Below are positions 1 to 11,396 of a stretch of 64,000 bases of DNA, piece by piece. The stretch is taken from NCBI GenBank assembly GCA_030386875.1, contig CM059568.1:29816120-29880119 (forward strand). The letters are read 5' to 3'. Made by a program: the position numbers and the translations under genes. The notes beneath the pieces are model-generated. The model was not told where the DNA came from. It searched no databases and saw only the letters and a list, made by a program, of their open reading frames with translations. This DNA comes from Morinoia aosen (lineage: Eukaryota > Arthropoda > Malacostraca > Amphipoda > Talitridae). Within the stretch, counting starts at the first letter, position 1. Every line of letters starts with the position of its first letter.

Positions 1-844
1 TTATTACTTTCTCACCCCGAAGAAGCACCAAGGTTACTGGGAGAACTAGAGCACTAGGGAGCGACACAACGGCACACCCAAAATAGACTTCCAGGGTGTA
101 ACCAAGCAGTACGAAGACAGAGCAAGCGAACTGCTACTGAGAATATGAAGCAAGACTGGTCTCGCAACTGGAAGACCACCTTCATGCAGCAGAGGAAATA
201 CTGACGACGGTGGAGATCTCGGTTGCCCTCTTGGTCTTAGCAGTTTCTCCATCATGTGGAGACAACGAAACGCGGCTTCACGTAAACCAAATATTTTCCT
301 GTGTTTTAGGCAAATATGAAGTAGTGTGAAGCATGCGTGGACGAGAATAAATCACATAAGAAGCCTTCTAAATGAGTGATAATATGGGATCATAATCTTT
401 TTGAACCACGATCATGAGCGGTATTTGAAGCACGGGGTGGCTATGATATGCGCCGGAATAAAATGAACGGAAAAACTCATCATTTCACCGATTGGAAAAT
501 ACAATGGAAGAGAAAACGTTCCCACTATGAGTGTTTATCACACTTTCTGTTGGAAATATAGGGGAATTGCAGGGCCACATTCTCCACCGCAAAACTGCCT
601 CATGTCACCTGTAAAGTAATGTGTTAGAATGAACAGGAGAGCTGGATGCAACGCAGGAAGAAAGAATGAAAGAAGGCTGAACCTTACAGACGTCACTTTA
701 AAAAATAACTCAGTATAATAGATTTAGCAAATCATTGACAAAGAAAAACCCTTAATAGTGAACTAAACTGCTGAAAAACACTGAATAACTGACTCCATAT
801 AAGAACAATACGTCAGCCCCCAAGTAACTCGAAAACCTGTACAG
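1..844. other. no feature seen
   Basis: AT-rich non-coding DNA. The short open frames have no family resemblance, no start context and no coding-like third-position bias. I see no tRNA, known repeat or promoter here. Confidence 0.5.
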
Positions 845-956
845 ATTTTCGAGCGTCAGCCTGCGCCGCACGCTGCTGCCGCACGACCGCTCGGTTGAGG
901 CGTTCAGTGCGCGCCGCGAGCTGCTGTATTGCGTCGTCGCTGTGATACCAACATGA
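845..956 (+). CDS. candidate terminal exon, unknown protein
   Basis: This GC-rich island lies in AT-rich surroundings. It follows a possible splice acceptor (CTGTACAG, AG at 843-844). After one leading base the frame runs 36 codons to TGA at 954-956 and contains the string LRRTLLPHDRSVEAFSARRE. Third positions are strongly G/C, unlike the flanks, which is the main reason to suspect coding. A weak donor (GTGATA at 942) could end the exon earlier. I do not recognise the protein, and I found no partner exon nearby. The opposite strand is also open across this stretch, so the strand is not certain. Alternatively this is only a small CpG-rich patch. Confidence 0.3.
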
Positions 957-3900
957 AAGAATGCTTCATAGACATAGAGCAAGTCAAAATGATGCGAACG
1001 ATCGTTTACAAGAAAAATGTAGAAGAGAGAAAAGATTAAACAAGGGTCAAAATGTTTAGAAATACAAACTTTTTATAAAAAATATTGAACGCAATTTCAT
1101 TCAATGATGCCATAAAACACAGAAAACAAACATTACACCTACCACTCACGGCTGCCGACGATCGACTCTCCCTCAATTTTCCCAGAAGTTAAACGCGAGT
1201 TCTGACATATCAATCACGTTCGCGCTCACGTATCCACGCGAGTGCACAATTACAAATACTTTATCGACCAGTGAAAAAGGGATCAATTTTAGAAAAAATC
1301 CACGTGTGGAGGCCAAACCTAAGGTTCCAGTACAGCCAATGTAAGGAGGGATACGCGTGTGCCGAATAGCTCTCGGTAATATTGATAGAGGCCATCTCTA
1401 TAACCCAGACGGGATTAAGTGCGGACAATATTGCGGGTTTATCAAGAGCTTATCAGGGAGGAAGGCAAACTCATCAGCGCGCCGCACGAAAATGAAGACT
1501 TCAATCAGGTAATATCGGAGAGGTAAGGTCGCCGAAAGCACGTCTGGGCTAGAGGCAGTGATCCCACACAGCTGATATGGAGGAGAATTAGATGAAGAAA
1601 TTGTCCAGGAGAGGGCTTCTATTGCCATCGTGGATACGAATATTATACACACGAAGAATTGCCGAGAGGTAGGACGCGCAAGAATTGCGGGCGCATGGAC
1701 ATAATAGGCGAATACATATTCTAGGTAACTAAGATGAGCGCTGGATAATGATACGTACGGGTAATGTTAGGAATGGGACATTTGACACAAAACATCACGT
1801 GTTGGCAATTATTCAAAAAATTAAATGAGTGTAATGCGGAGAAAATACGCAGCACACGCTACACCTAGAATTGCACCTAGTGTCAGCCTTATATGATTAA
1901 GGATGAAAAAGAGATGCACAACCTTGATCAGCACAATTAAAAATATTTAAAAAATTAAAATCACGTCAACAAAATTCACTCATCGATATCAACGGCGACC
2001 TGCATCATTTTTTAAGTCACTAGAGACTAATTTAGCGATAAGAAAGTAATTAAGATCCAAATACACTGTGAGTGAATGCTAGGGTATTGAGCAACAATGC
2101 TTAAGGCAACACTGCTGAAGTAAATAGATGGTATTTAAAGTAGCACATGAAATTGATTGTGAACGCTATTGCTCAATAAATTTGAAAAACAAACTTGAAT
2201 GGTGCTGAATAATAACGACCTTATTTTCCGTTTTTTCTCAAACTGAGCAAAACTACAGCGAGACCAAGCATATGGTAATACAGCAGAATAAAACTAAATT
2301 AAATGTAAGTGAACCACTGAAAACAGAGTCCATGCTATTGCAGGCAAGACCAGAGTTCAACCAAAGCTTCAATTTACATACCTTTGCATCCAGCAGAAGG
2401 GCAAACACGGACTCGCGAATCAAAAAGTAGATAAATTTTTCTTCAATTTATAGGTCAAGAATTTCAAACTACGGTATTATGTCCAAGAGAAGATTGAATG
2501 GATATTCATTACGAAATACGTTTTGTATATGCGTACACTTGAAACAGTACTCGTAAAAAACCGACGTCGTATCGGGGGCTTAATCATTAAAAGGAAGTTG
2601 ATCTTCCTCTCGACATATGTATTTATGTATTTATAATACGTATTTATAATCAGGTGAGAAATTAATGGAGAACAAACAAGAAAATCAGAAGTAGCGATCA
2701 GTTTAGGATATTCGCAATACACATTGAGTTACATTGCTACCAAATTCAGGTTACCAAGTAACATAACCGATGGTTTTTAAAAGCTGGAGGTAGGCCTGCT
2801 GACCTTGACATGGCCTAAATTTACGGCAGGCTGACCTCGGGAGCCTGACTCAGTAACCTGCTGAGGTAAAGGAGCATGGAGTAATGGAGGAGGTCAATGT
2901 AAAAAAAGAAATAATATTCCACTAACATGAGAATGGGCCAAAAAAATAATAAAAAGGCTCATGTGTTGGCACACACGTGGGTAACATGCGTATGACAAGC
3001 GAAGACGACGATCACAAAATTTGCGAAATCAGAACCAGGCTGAATGCAAGAAGGAGAATAGAGAGCGAACGTGGACGCAACTAACATCATATTACACACT
3101 ATTAATTGATGAATTAAAATTAATTAGAACAACGTAAAAGTGAAAACAATTAAAAACAGAGTGCTTGCTTTTACGAAACAGACTTACGAAAGTACGTTTT
3201 TTGACAATAGTTTCAGAACCAGAGTTGCACTGCAAACTGAGCTAGAGCAAAACAAGATGAAAGTGCAGTCGAAAAATGAATGATTTATTTAAATAATTTA
3301 AATAATTGGTAAACGAAGCCATGTTATTTAAAAAATGACAACTCCTAAAATAGTGAAATTTTGAGATTCAACAGGTAAAGGCGTCTAAATTGTAAAACGT
3401 GATCTTCAGTGAACTCAGCACATGAAAAAAAATCGTTTTTAGGTACTAGTAAACTAGCTACTGATAAAGCTGCGCCAATAAACACGCATCGGTTATTAGA
3501 CAATGGACATCAAAAATCTTACGATGATACCTCAACAGGTGCACAAATACTCTAAATTTTATTATAACCGGCGATGCACCAAAATTTACTTGAAATTGAA
3601 ATTTCCTTGTTTCTCAAAAAGGAGACCCCGATTTCATTTAACATTTTTAGCATTTCGTGTTGTAATCTGGACTAACTTAGTGAATTTCATGATTCAGTAT
3701 AGGTTGAGCTATTCCGGAAAATTATTTTGTCCTCCCTTTGGTAAACGTAAACAGAAAATAGAAACTGTTTTCATGAGGAAATGATACAACGCACATACCC
3801 CTGCTGAAAAACAGATACCGTTATGAAAAGAAAGCAACAGGCAACGACCATACATCTGAGCATCTGGCTTAATTAGATTCAGTAAAAAGTTGTTCCAGGC

Positions 3901-6900
3901 AACCTTCCAAGGAATGAAAGGGATCTAACGGGGAGTACAAATATAGATGTAGGTAGCTCAGGAAGAATTGGCAGCGGGCGCATCGCCGCCGGTGTTACGC
4001 GGTAGACTAGCAAGCCGCTGAGAAAGATAATTAGAGAACAGAAGTAGGATTCGAGCCACCACAAAAATAGATAAAATGTAGATTCGAGCAGTATTGACAT
4101 TCGACCTGCAGTAACAGCGCAGTAGGAAAATCAGCTGCACATACGGTAGTCACAGTTAATTGCGGCGGAGACGCGGCCAGCAGCAGTGGCAGACAGCGAG
4201 GGCTCGTAATCATTAGATAACCACTGATTGACAGACCGCAATTAAGGAGTGAGAGCACCTTCAACTGCTGTGAGTACAGGCGTCGGAGTTGCAGATGGAA
4301 GTGCAACGAACTATAGATAGAAGTAAATAGAATTGGCAAACTAACGATCCTAGAATATGAAGACGGCAGATGCAAAGCGTGGATGTACAGGTGTGCAGTA
4401 TCGAGCCTCACGCAGGTTCTCATGTATTTGGGTTATGATTTTGTCAACGATCTCACGAAATCATCGTTTTTACTGAACGATTTGCAGCGCGTGAGCTCTG
4501 CATCACACCATGGTCTACATGTTATCACTGTTCCACATCACCAAAATAGGTGACGCTAGAACTAACCGAATGAGGCCAAACTAACTAACTGTTATCACTA
4601 ACTAACTAATCGAATATTCTGGTTTTGTGCTTAGTGCAAACGTTAATCCAGACAGCGAACACTGAGAGCACTAAAACCAAGAAAAGATTGTTCACACGGT
4701 GATTGTTAGCTTCTGAAAAAATACAATGCACCAAATACCTCGATTAGCCGCGCACTTCTTCTAATTGGAAGCGTCCCAAACACAAAACTGCTGCTGCGAA
4801 AATTAGTACATTAACAACCACTAATGAATGAAGATTATTATAAACTATAAATTTCTAAAGGTAAACAATTAGACACGAATCATATCAACATTATGTTCAC
4901 GAGAAAGGAAAGGCATTCAAAGTTAAGGCGTTTTTAACGCCAGTTTTGTCGAGTTTCCATACCTCACTCAGTCCCGCAGCATCTTTTTGGAACACAGACA
5001 TTCATGAGCAACTGCGAATGAAAATATTCAGGAAATTCTCTGCAAATTCCCTTGCCAAAATTTACACATTCAATTTATATGACTCGCAAAGTGCGAAGCG
5101 GAGGCGGCTCAATATTACAAGGTATTTGTCAGCAAAATATCGAAACTGCAATATTTGAAAGTCATTACAAATGACAGTAAGCAAAACTTTATTTCTTATC
5201 GGTATCTTAAAACTATTTTACCCATTTGCGCTCGCCCTCTTGGCAAATAGCAAACTAGAGACGTTATGTGCACCGACAGTCGAATTTGGTCTCCTAAGCC
5301 ATGGAATAATATCAACAGATGAGCCCACAATAAGAAGTTACATACGTAGGTTATGGATTGAAATTAGAGATATGCCACTGCAATACAACGCTCAGTGCAT
5401 AGCTTTTTGTAAACACACTGGAGTGTAACACGCAACCTCAATATTGTGAAGCAGGCACACGTACTCTACATGAGATGATAATTATTTCATATCACCCTTG
5501 AGGAGAACACTTTAAAAGCCTCATCGAGATTGAGATAAGTGTTCTAGATTGTTCAGGGTGGTGCTGATAAAAAACTGTTTCTCAGCTTAGAAACTCGCAT
5601 TGCAGACTTGCGATGCATACTTCCTCGAAAGGCCAAACAATGTTTTTGACAAGTTTCTTCCAAAGAATTTTTTATACCTGTACACAAAACGTAATAATCT
5701 CTAACCTACGAATACTTTTGAGCTACTGTTACACAACACTATAACTACACCTACCAGGAAGAGGCAACTAAAATAGCATAAAGAATGTGAAAACAGGACT
5801 ATACTCGTATTTTGTCATAAGGATGTTCATTTTGGCAGCTCTATAGATGCATAAAAAATTTTCAAAGCCTCAAAAAGTGTTATTTAAAAAGAATTCCACT
5901 TCCTAAAATGTTTTCTTTATACCAAATAGAAATTAGGTGAAAAATAAGGTGAATAAATACTAAACAACACTAAACTACGATTGATTGCTAACACATAAAG
6001 TGCAGAGGGTACATGACACAATCTACTGCCCGAATCTCCGAGTCGCGGTATTGGCCGCGAAAGTCATTATGGTAGCGTGCAAGCAGGACAATCAAAAAAA
6101 AGCTGATAAAATGGACTTTATCAAATAGAGACACACTCGTGTTTCACACGAATTCAAAGGTTGATTGGTTTATGTCGCGTTAACTGACACTCGACGAAAG
6201 CCTATTGGCATGACAGTTAAAATGTAAAAACGTTTTGTTTTCTTGAATTTGAAATCAAATTAAGATATTTCACACTTATTCTGCGTTACTCCGTGTAAAA
6301 TTAGATGCAATAATATATTTTTTAATATCCGTTGATGAAAATGCAGACGGATTTTTTTACGTTTCGTCACAGCACGAACGTGGAATATTTCAGAACACAA
6401 CTGAGCACTTCAAATCACAAAATTTGACGTACGCTACAGCGTTTGAAACTGTCTCAAGAAGCAGCTGATATATAAGTAAAATGACATAAAAATACCAATA
6501 AAATATTAGAGTTGCTCAGTGCATGCGATTCGAACAGACTCGAGCGACGAAATTTATCTGTTTACAAATAAAGCAATGTTCGTACTTACGTGAACATTAT
6601 ACAGTCGTCTCTGGGATCGCGCCTTACCTGGAACAATAAAATATTGAAAGTTTAATGTAGTAATTAGATAAAAAAACTGGGAACATATAAAAGTATACCA
6701 AAACATAATTGATGTACGAGTTTTCTCGATTATCAAATATAAAAAACAGAATATTTAGGAATTATGTTTGACTCACAAACTTATGACGCAAAAGTGTAGT
6801 CATTCACTTTTGTGTATTATTTCCAACAAACATTTCACATTCACTGAAAAATAGTTTTGTTTACCTTAAAGGCAACAATTTTCTTCTTGAAGAAAATGTA

Positions 6901-8767
6901 AGAAGAAAATATTTCCCGATTACTCAGGAGAAACTACACAAATTAAGTCTACGCCCTTATCAACTTTTTAAACTCGTAACGGTTACAATACGTCGAACAA
7001 GAAGTCATTACAATAGAATACTGGGCAAATTTTTCAACGAATTGAACTTGATTCTTTCAATCAGAAGAAAGCATAGATTATTTCACTCATAATTCTGTCT
7101 GATTTGCAATGCAGCGATATCCTCGTGCCTGGAGTGAACTCTTGAGAACAGGTTCAGGCCTGGTATACTTCTAGATCAGTACAAACTTTCGACTCAAAAA
7201 TAACAAAACAATTAAGCTATCATGTTGAACCACACACAAATTTCGTTGAATATAAAAATTCCTGTAGGACATGTGCTGATGTTACAGCGCAATCAACCGT
7301 GTTACCTTATATCTGATCCTTTCTGTTAAGTAATCATCGCAAAGGGAGAAAGCAAGAAATTATACCTAGAGTTTGTCTACTGTGACAACTCAAAGGATTC
7401 TTATCACTCGCAAGAAGATTTTTCGCAAGACCAGAAATCGTAGACTGAAAACAAAATATTGCACATTCGGGCGGAAGGACGGTTGCCCAATATGCTGCCT
7501 CCTCCCGCTCCGTTAATGAGAGACAGAAATGAACTAAAAATTAGCTAAAAACTGCACATCAACTATACCAACGAAAGGCTCATGTAACGAAGATCGCTGA
7601 GTTAGCTGTTAGTCGACATGGAATAGAGGGAAGGCTTGAGGTACCAAAGAAGAGTTGTGTATATCAAAAATGGGCGAATGGTTGCGAGTGGAAGTACATA
7701 TTGAATGAAAGTTTCCGGATACATCATCGCTCGTTTGAACCAGCTCATCCCCAAAACACACAAGTTACACAGTTGTATTACAGTCGTTCATTTCGCTCGT
7801 GCCTTGAATATTCTTGCTCAGAACGAAGCATAAGGTCAACTGATTTTTGCTTTGATGCTAGGGGTGACCTGCACTATCAGTGAGACAAGGAAGCTATCAG
7901 CATCATCTTCTCAAAGAGATTTGCTGCTGCATTCTACATGTTTGTGCCACTGAGGACAACTGAGCGAATCAAACAAGCACTTCACGCCAGTCTGAAATGC
8001 ACACTCGATATAAAGTTTACAATAGATTTGTATTCACGCCCCTTGGCGCAGAGCTTCGATTAAGGCTTATCGGGTTAATTCAGATCATTGGACAGATAAT
8101 ATGAAATGAATGAAAATATGGTGAACAGTATTGTGAGTTTACTACGTCAAAGAGTATATTTCAGTAACGGATGCAAAGATTGTTTTATTTTTGTACTCAT
8201 ACTTCTTAACTACCTTAGGTTTATTGTTATACACGGTATTATTCATTTAATATGTTACGGCTGGCATTTGGACACACAAAATTACTCAAGTTGGAAATAC
8301 TGTCATAATCTCTCGAGTTGCGAATCAAAAAGGCCCTTCTGACTTTGTCGGACTGGCCGACGCGCACAGCCGAGTCACGTTGATTTCCTCAGAGGAAAGC
8401 AATAACCGCCTCGTTCACGGGAAAAATACATGCTCTCTATTGCATTTTGCCATAATGAATTTTAAATTTTCTTAGTATAATTAAGCTCCATCTATTTATT
8501 TAAACATGAGAAATGCACCACCAAAAGAATAACAAAAGTTATCCCCGCATGGTTGATTTTACACAACGTAAGGGACTACATATTTTTGACTTCGTTATTT
8601 TCGATCACTTATGCACACTGTTCACGATGTAAAAAAACCCATTAATGACGAATCAAAAAACAACCTCAGACCTGTACGCTGAGGAAATTATATATGCTGA
8701 CAACGCCATCATAAACTTATTTGGTTTAGCATCATTATTTTATTAACAGGTTGACTGACCCAAATAA
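957..8767. other. intergenic or intronic DNA, no gene seen
   Basis: Nearly 8 kb of AT-rich sequence. The scattered short open frames (for example near 3503-3784, 4031-4423 and 5171-5428) show no family motif, codon bias or convincing splice context. Short degenerate direct and inverted GCCTGCTGACC-like words occur near 2790-2880. I see nothing else I can name. Confidence 0.5.
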
Positions 8768-8775
8768 TATATATA
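8768..8775 (+). promoter_or_regulatory. TATA box of the tRNA-Sec gene (probable)
   Basis: The word TATATATA lies 30-37 bp upstream of the first base of the selenocysteine tRNA. In animals tRNA-Sec is transcribed by Pol III from an upstream promoter with a TATA box near -30 and a proximal sequence element further upstream, rather than from internal A and B boxes alone. The spacing fits. The surrounding DNA is AT-rich, so chance is possible, and I could not recognise a proximal sequence element. Confidence 0.45.
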
Positions 8776-8804
8776 CAAATAAGATGATGAGCACAAACTA
8801 CTTC

Positions 8805-8891
8805 GTCCGGTTGAGCCTCGGCGGTCCGGGGTGCAGGCTTCAAACCTGTAGCTGACTCTCGTCAGAGTGGTTCGACTCCACCTACTGGGCG
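8805..8891 (+). tRNA. selenocysteine tRNA, tRNA-Sec(TCA)
   Basis: This 87-nt gene has every hallmark of eukaryotic tRNA-Sec, which decodes in-frame UGA as selenocysteine. The 9-bp acceptor stem is 8805-8813 with 8882-8890, with one T-T mismatch at pair 8, the same place as in vertebrate tRNA-Sec. The D stem has 6 bp (8816-8821 with 8826-8831) and a 4-nt loop. The anticodon loop CTTCAAA reads TCA at 8840-8842. The long variable arm is CTGAC/GTCAG (8852-8856 with 8861-8865) around TCTC. The T stem has 4 bp (8867-8870 with 8878-8881) around TTCGACT, and base 8891 is the G discriminator. The 9+4 layout and 87-nt length match the family. The variable-arm stem differs from the vertebrate sequence by paired, compensating changes, which argues for a functional gene. 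CCA is not encoded, as expected in eukaryotes. No TTTT terminator lies immediately downstream. Confidence 0.94.
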
Positions 8892-10825
8892 ATGTGTAAT
8901 GTTGAAATGACCGCAATAATGCGGACACTTGAATATCGTAACTTCCATTCTAGCTTCGAATAAGCATCTAAGGAAACTTTTAATTTTTAGATTGAATTGA
9001 TGAACGAACGGTGAGGGTTCGAGTCCTCCTGTGTGCAAAACTTTTTTCCATTTGCCCGCGCGTGTAAAAGAATAATTTTCAAAAGACATTTATAAGCCCT
9101 AAAGTCGATATTTTTGTTTCTATGCAGTCAGAGCGGCACGACCACAAGAATTTTAAAATAAGAAACGTTTTCGGTATACTTGAGTCACCTATAGAAAACA
9201 CCTTAGCGGCCAGCGATGTCTCTGCGATAAAAACTTTTGGTAACGTGGACAAACTAAGATAAAGCCGAGGAGTTGAGCAAATGTTACTATCAGATGGCGC
9301 TGATAAGATATGCCCCCGCACTCCAGCTGTTAGCACAAAATCTACATAGAAATTACGATACATACTAATTCTCTTTCATTTTACATCCACTAACACATAA
9401 TGCAATTATTGGTACAATAATCTAGAAAAGACAGCGCGCACAGCCGTTCTATCGCATATTGCTGGGTGGAAGCTTAAATTCCTGACTAGTTCTCTATCAT
9501 TTCAAATTTACGGTTGTTACGGAGCTTTCTAAACATCAGGTTGTCCAAGAAGTCCAGTTAATTTCACGTTTTCCAAATTTCAGTTGCTCTGATAGTTATT
9601 AGACTTTTCTAATGACCAATTAAAGCCATGATGAATGCAAGCTTATTTCTGTAAATTATTTTATTACGAGCTTCCATCGCAACGGATTATTTCACTGGGT
9701 GAGCTGACCAAATTACTAAAGTGGAGTGTGAAATGAAACATTCTTACCACTTTATGTTTTTCACTGCAGAAAAATTAAGGAACTTCCAAGAAGATGAGCG
9801 GTGTGTAAGGGCAGAATATTGTTACAAAACGTGCGCGCCAGAAATGGTTTGCACTCTTCAGGAAAAGAAAACGCTTCATTTGATGATACACAGCGAACTG
9901 GGTGGCTAAATTTGACTCAGATTAACGAAGTGAAGGAGGTAGTCGAAGGTTGCAATCTCACAACAAGAAATCGCAGACATTCTTCAAACATCCAAGTATA
10001 GTGACGCTGATCAGTCAAGTAATTAATTACACTGCAAAGCTCAATGTTGGGGTTTTCGTGAACTGGCTCAAACCATTCTCATGCTGAGGACAAAGTGCTT
10101 TGGCGTTTAAAAATTGAATCGTTTCCAAAGGAACTCAATACGGAAGACGAGACATGGATACTGGCGTAACAAGCTTAAACGAAAACAACGGTAGCTTTAA
10201 CAGCTAACGAAACTAAACTGAACTAACTCTCTAACACAAGAACGAGGAACACTTTCTGCCCCAAGGCTTTATCAAAAAAAAGTGTTACTGTCAATAGAGT
10301 ACCATTGGCACGAGTTTTCTACAGACTTTGAACATCGTTCCATTAACAGCACCATCAACGCAGGTGTTCATGGTGCTCGACTGAATAAACAGAGCGCGGC
10401 AACATCCAAGAAGCATCACTAGCAAATCGAAAGTGTCTTATATTTCATAAGACGATGCGAGACCCCACACTTCTTTGCAAATGCATCAGAAGTTATTACG
10501 GTTTGGTTGGGATCTTCTCCCTCACCCTTCAGATGCCCTGGATCTTCTCCGTTTCGGTCGTCATAAAATTCTACGGTCAGAAATTCAATCCCCCAGAAAA
10601 TGTTTAAATTCACCCGAGTCAATTCTTTGCTGATACTCAAGACTGCATATTCTCTGAACAAGTAGTATTCGACCGCACAAGAAGATAGCAAACTATAATA
10701 GGATAAAATGGTAAATATATTATTTCGTAGATTGTTTCAAGTTCCTCGAGTTTCAACCGTCGTACAGAAAAAAAAACACTATCTGAAATTTTGGAAAATT
10801 TGATCTAAGGTTTGGACAATTTGAT
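8892..10825. other. no gene seen; isolated B-box-like word and T run
   Basis: Non-coding AT-rich DNA. At 9017-9027 the word GGTTCGAGTCC matches a Pol III B box, and a run of six T follows at about 9042-9047. I could not build a full cloverleaf around it. The first T run after tRNA-Sec is near 8977. Nothing else is recognisable up to the 115-bp duplication. Confidence 0.45.
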
Positions 10826-10940
10826 CGTAACAAAGGAAATCTATTTAGATCAATTATAAACATCACAATACAAAAACAGCAACGTATAAGAACGAATACC
10901 GCAATTCTGAAAAAAAATTACTAAAAACCTTCCTAATCAG
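10826..10940. repeat. 115-bp tandem duplication, copy 1
   Basis: This 115-bp block is followed directly by a second copy. I see a single C/T difference between them, in CATCAC versus CATTAC. It begins CGTAACAAAGG and ends CCTAATCAG. The near identity indicates a very recent tandem duplication or an assembly duplicate. The unit is AT-rich and has no coding potential that I can see. Confidence 0.9.
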
Positions 10941-11055
10941 CGTAACAAAGGAAATCTATTTAGATCAATTATAAACATTACAATACAAAAACAGCAACGT
11001 ATAAGAACGAATACCGCAATTCTGAAAAAAAATTACTAAAAACCTTCCTAATCAG
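10941..11055. repeat. 115-bp tandem duplication, copy 2
   Basis: Second copy of the preceding block, directly abutting it. It lies about 100 bp from the 3' side of the minus-strand exon at 11153-11396, so it would be intronic or 3' flanking DNA of that gene. Confidence 0.9.
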
Positions 11056-11152
11056 CGTTAATCACCAGGCCATTACATGGTTTTCGTTTCCAAATCAGAA
11101 ACTTCAAAACTACTAAAAGCGGTGTCTCAGATTCTGTTAGCCTTGGGCTCAC

Positions 11153-11396
11153 CTCTCCAGGAGTGACTGAAGCAATAGTCCTCCCTGAGCGAGCGCGTCT
11201 CAGCGAAGCTCAGGTTGTCACCGTCCCCCTCGTAAGGCCGGGAGTAAGGGTCCTCGGGGTCCTCCCCACACTCGCCGTCCTCCTCCAGCAGCGTGGGGGG
11301 CTGGTGCGGCATGTCGTAGCCCCACCGCTTGCGGAACGCTCTCGCCCCTCCGTCCAGACGGAGTCGAGGCACATCGTAAAATAGCGAGTCAGGCAT
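11153..11396 (-). CDS. internal or last coding exon, unrecognised acidic protein
   Basis: This is a strong coding exon on the minus strand. A pyrimidine-rich acceptor (TTTTTCTCGCGCAG) ends at 11397 and a near-consensus donor (GAGAG|GTGAGC) begins at 11152. The exon has 244 nt, starts in phase 0 (first codon ATG) and leaves one base over at the donor. It encodes about 81 residues containing FRKRWGYDMPHQPP and an acidic run rich in Glu, Asp, Pro and Gly. GC content and third-position G/C are far above the flanks. If the donor is ignored, the frame continues to TGA at 11127-11129, so a terminal exon is also possible. I do not recognise the family. Its phase-0 start is compatible with the phase-0 end of the 47014-47966 exon upstream on the same strand. 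Confidence 0.7.

Noticed and set aside
8960..9050. Second tRNA gene around the GGTTCGAGTCC word
   Set aside because: Only the B-box-like word and a T run are present. No acceptor, D or anticodon arm could be paired upstream.
9721..10001. Possible transposase remnant (AISQQEIADIL-like words)
   Set aside because: A single short helix-like string without a DDE/D motif, terminal repeats or target-site duplication.
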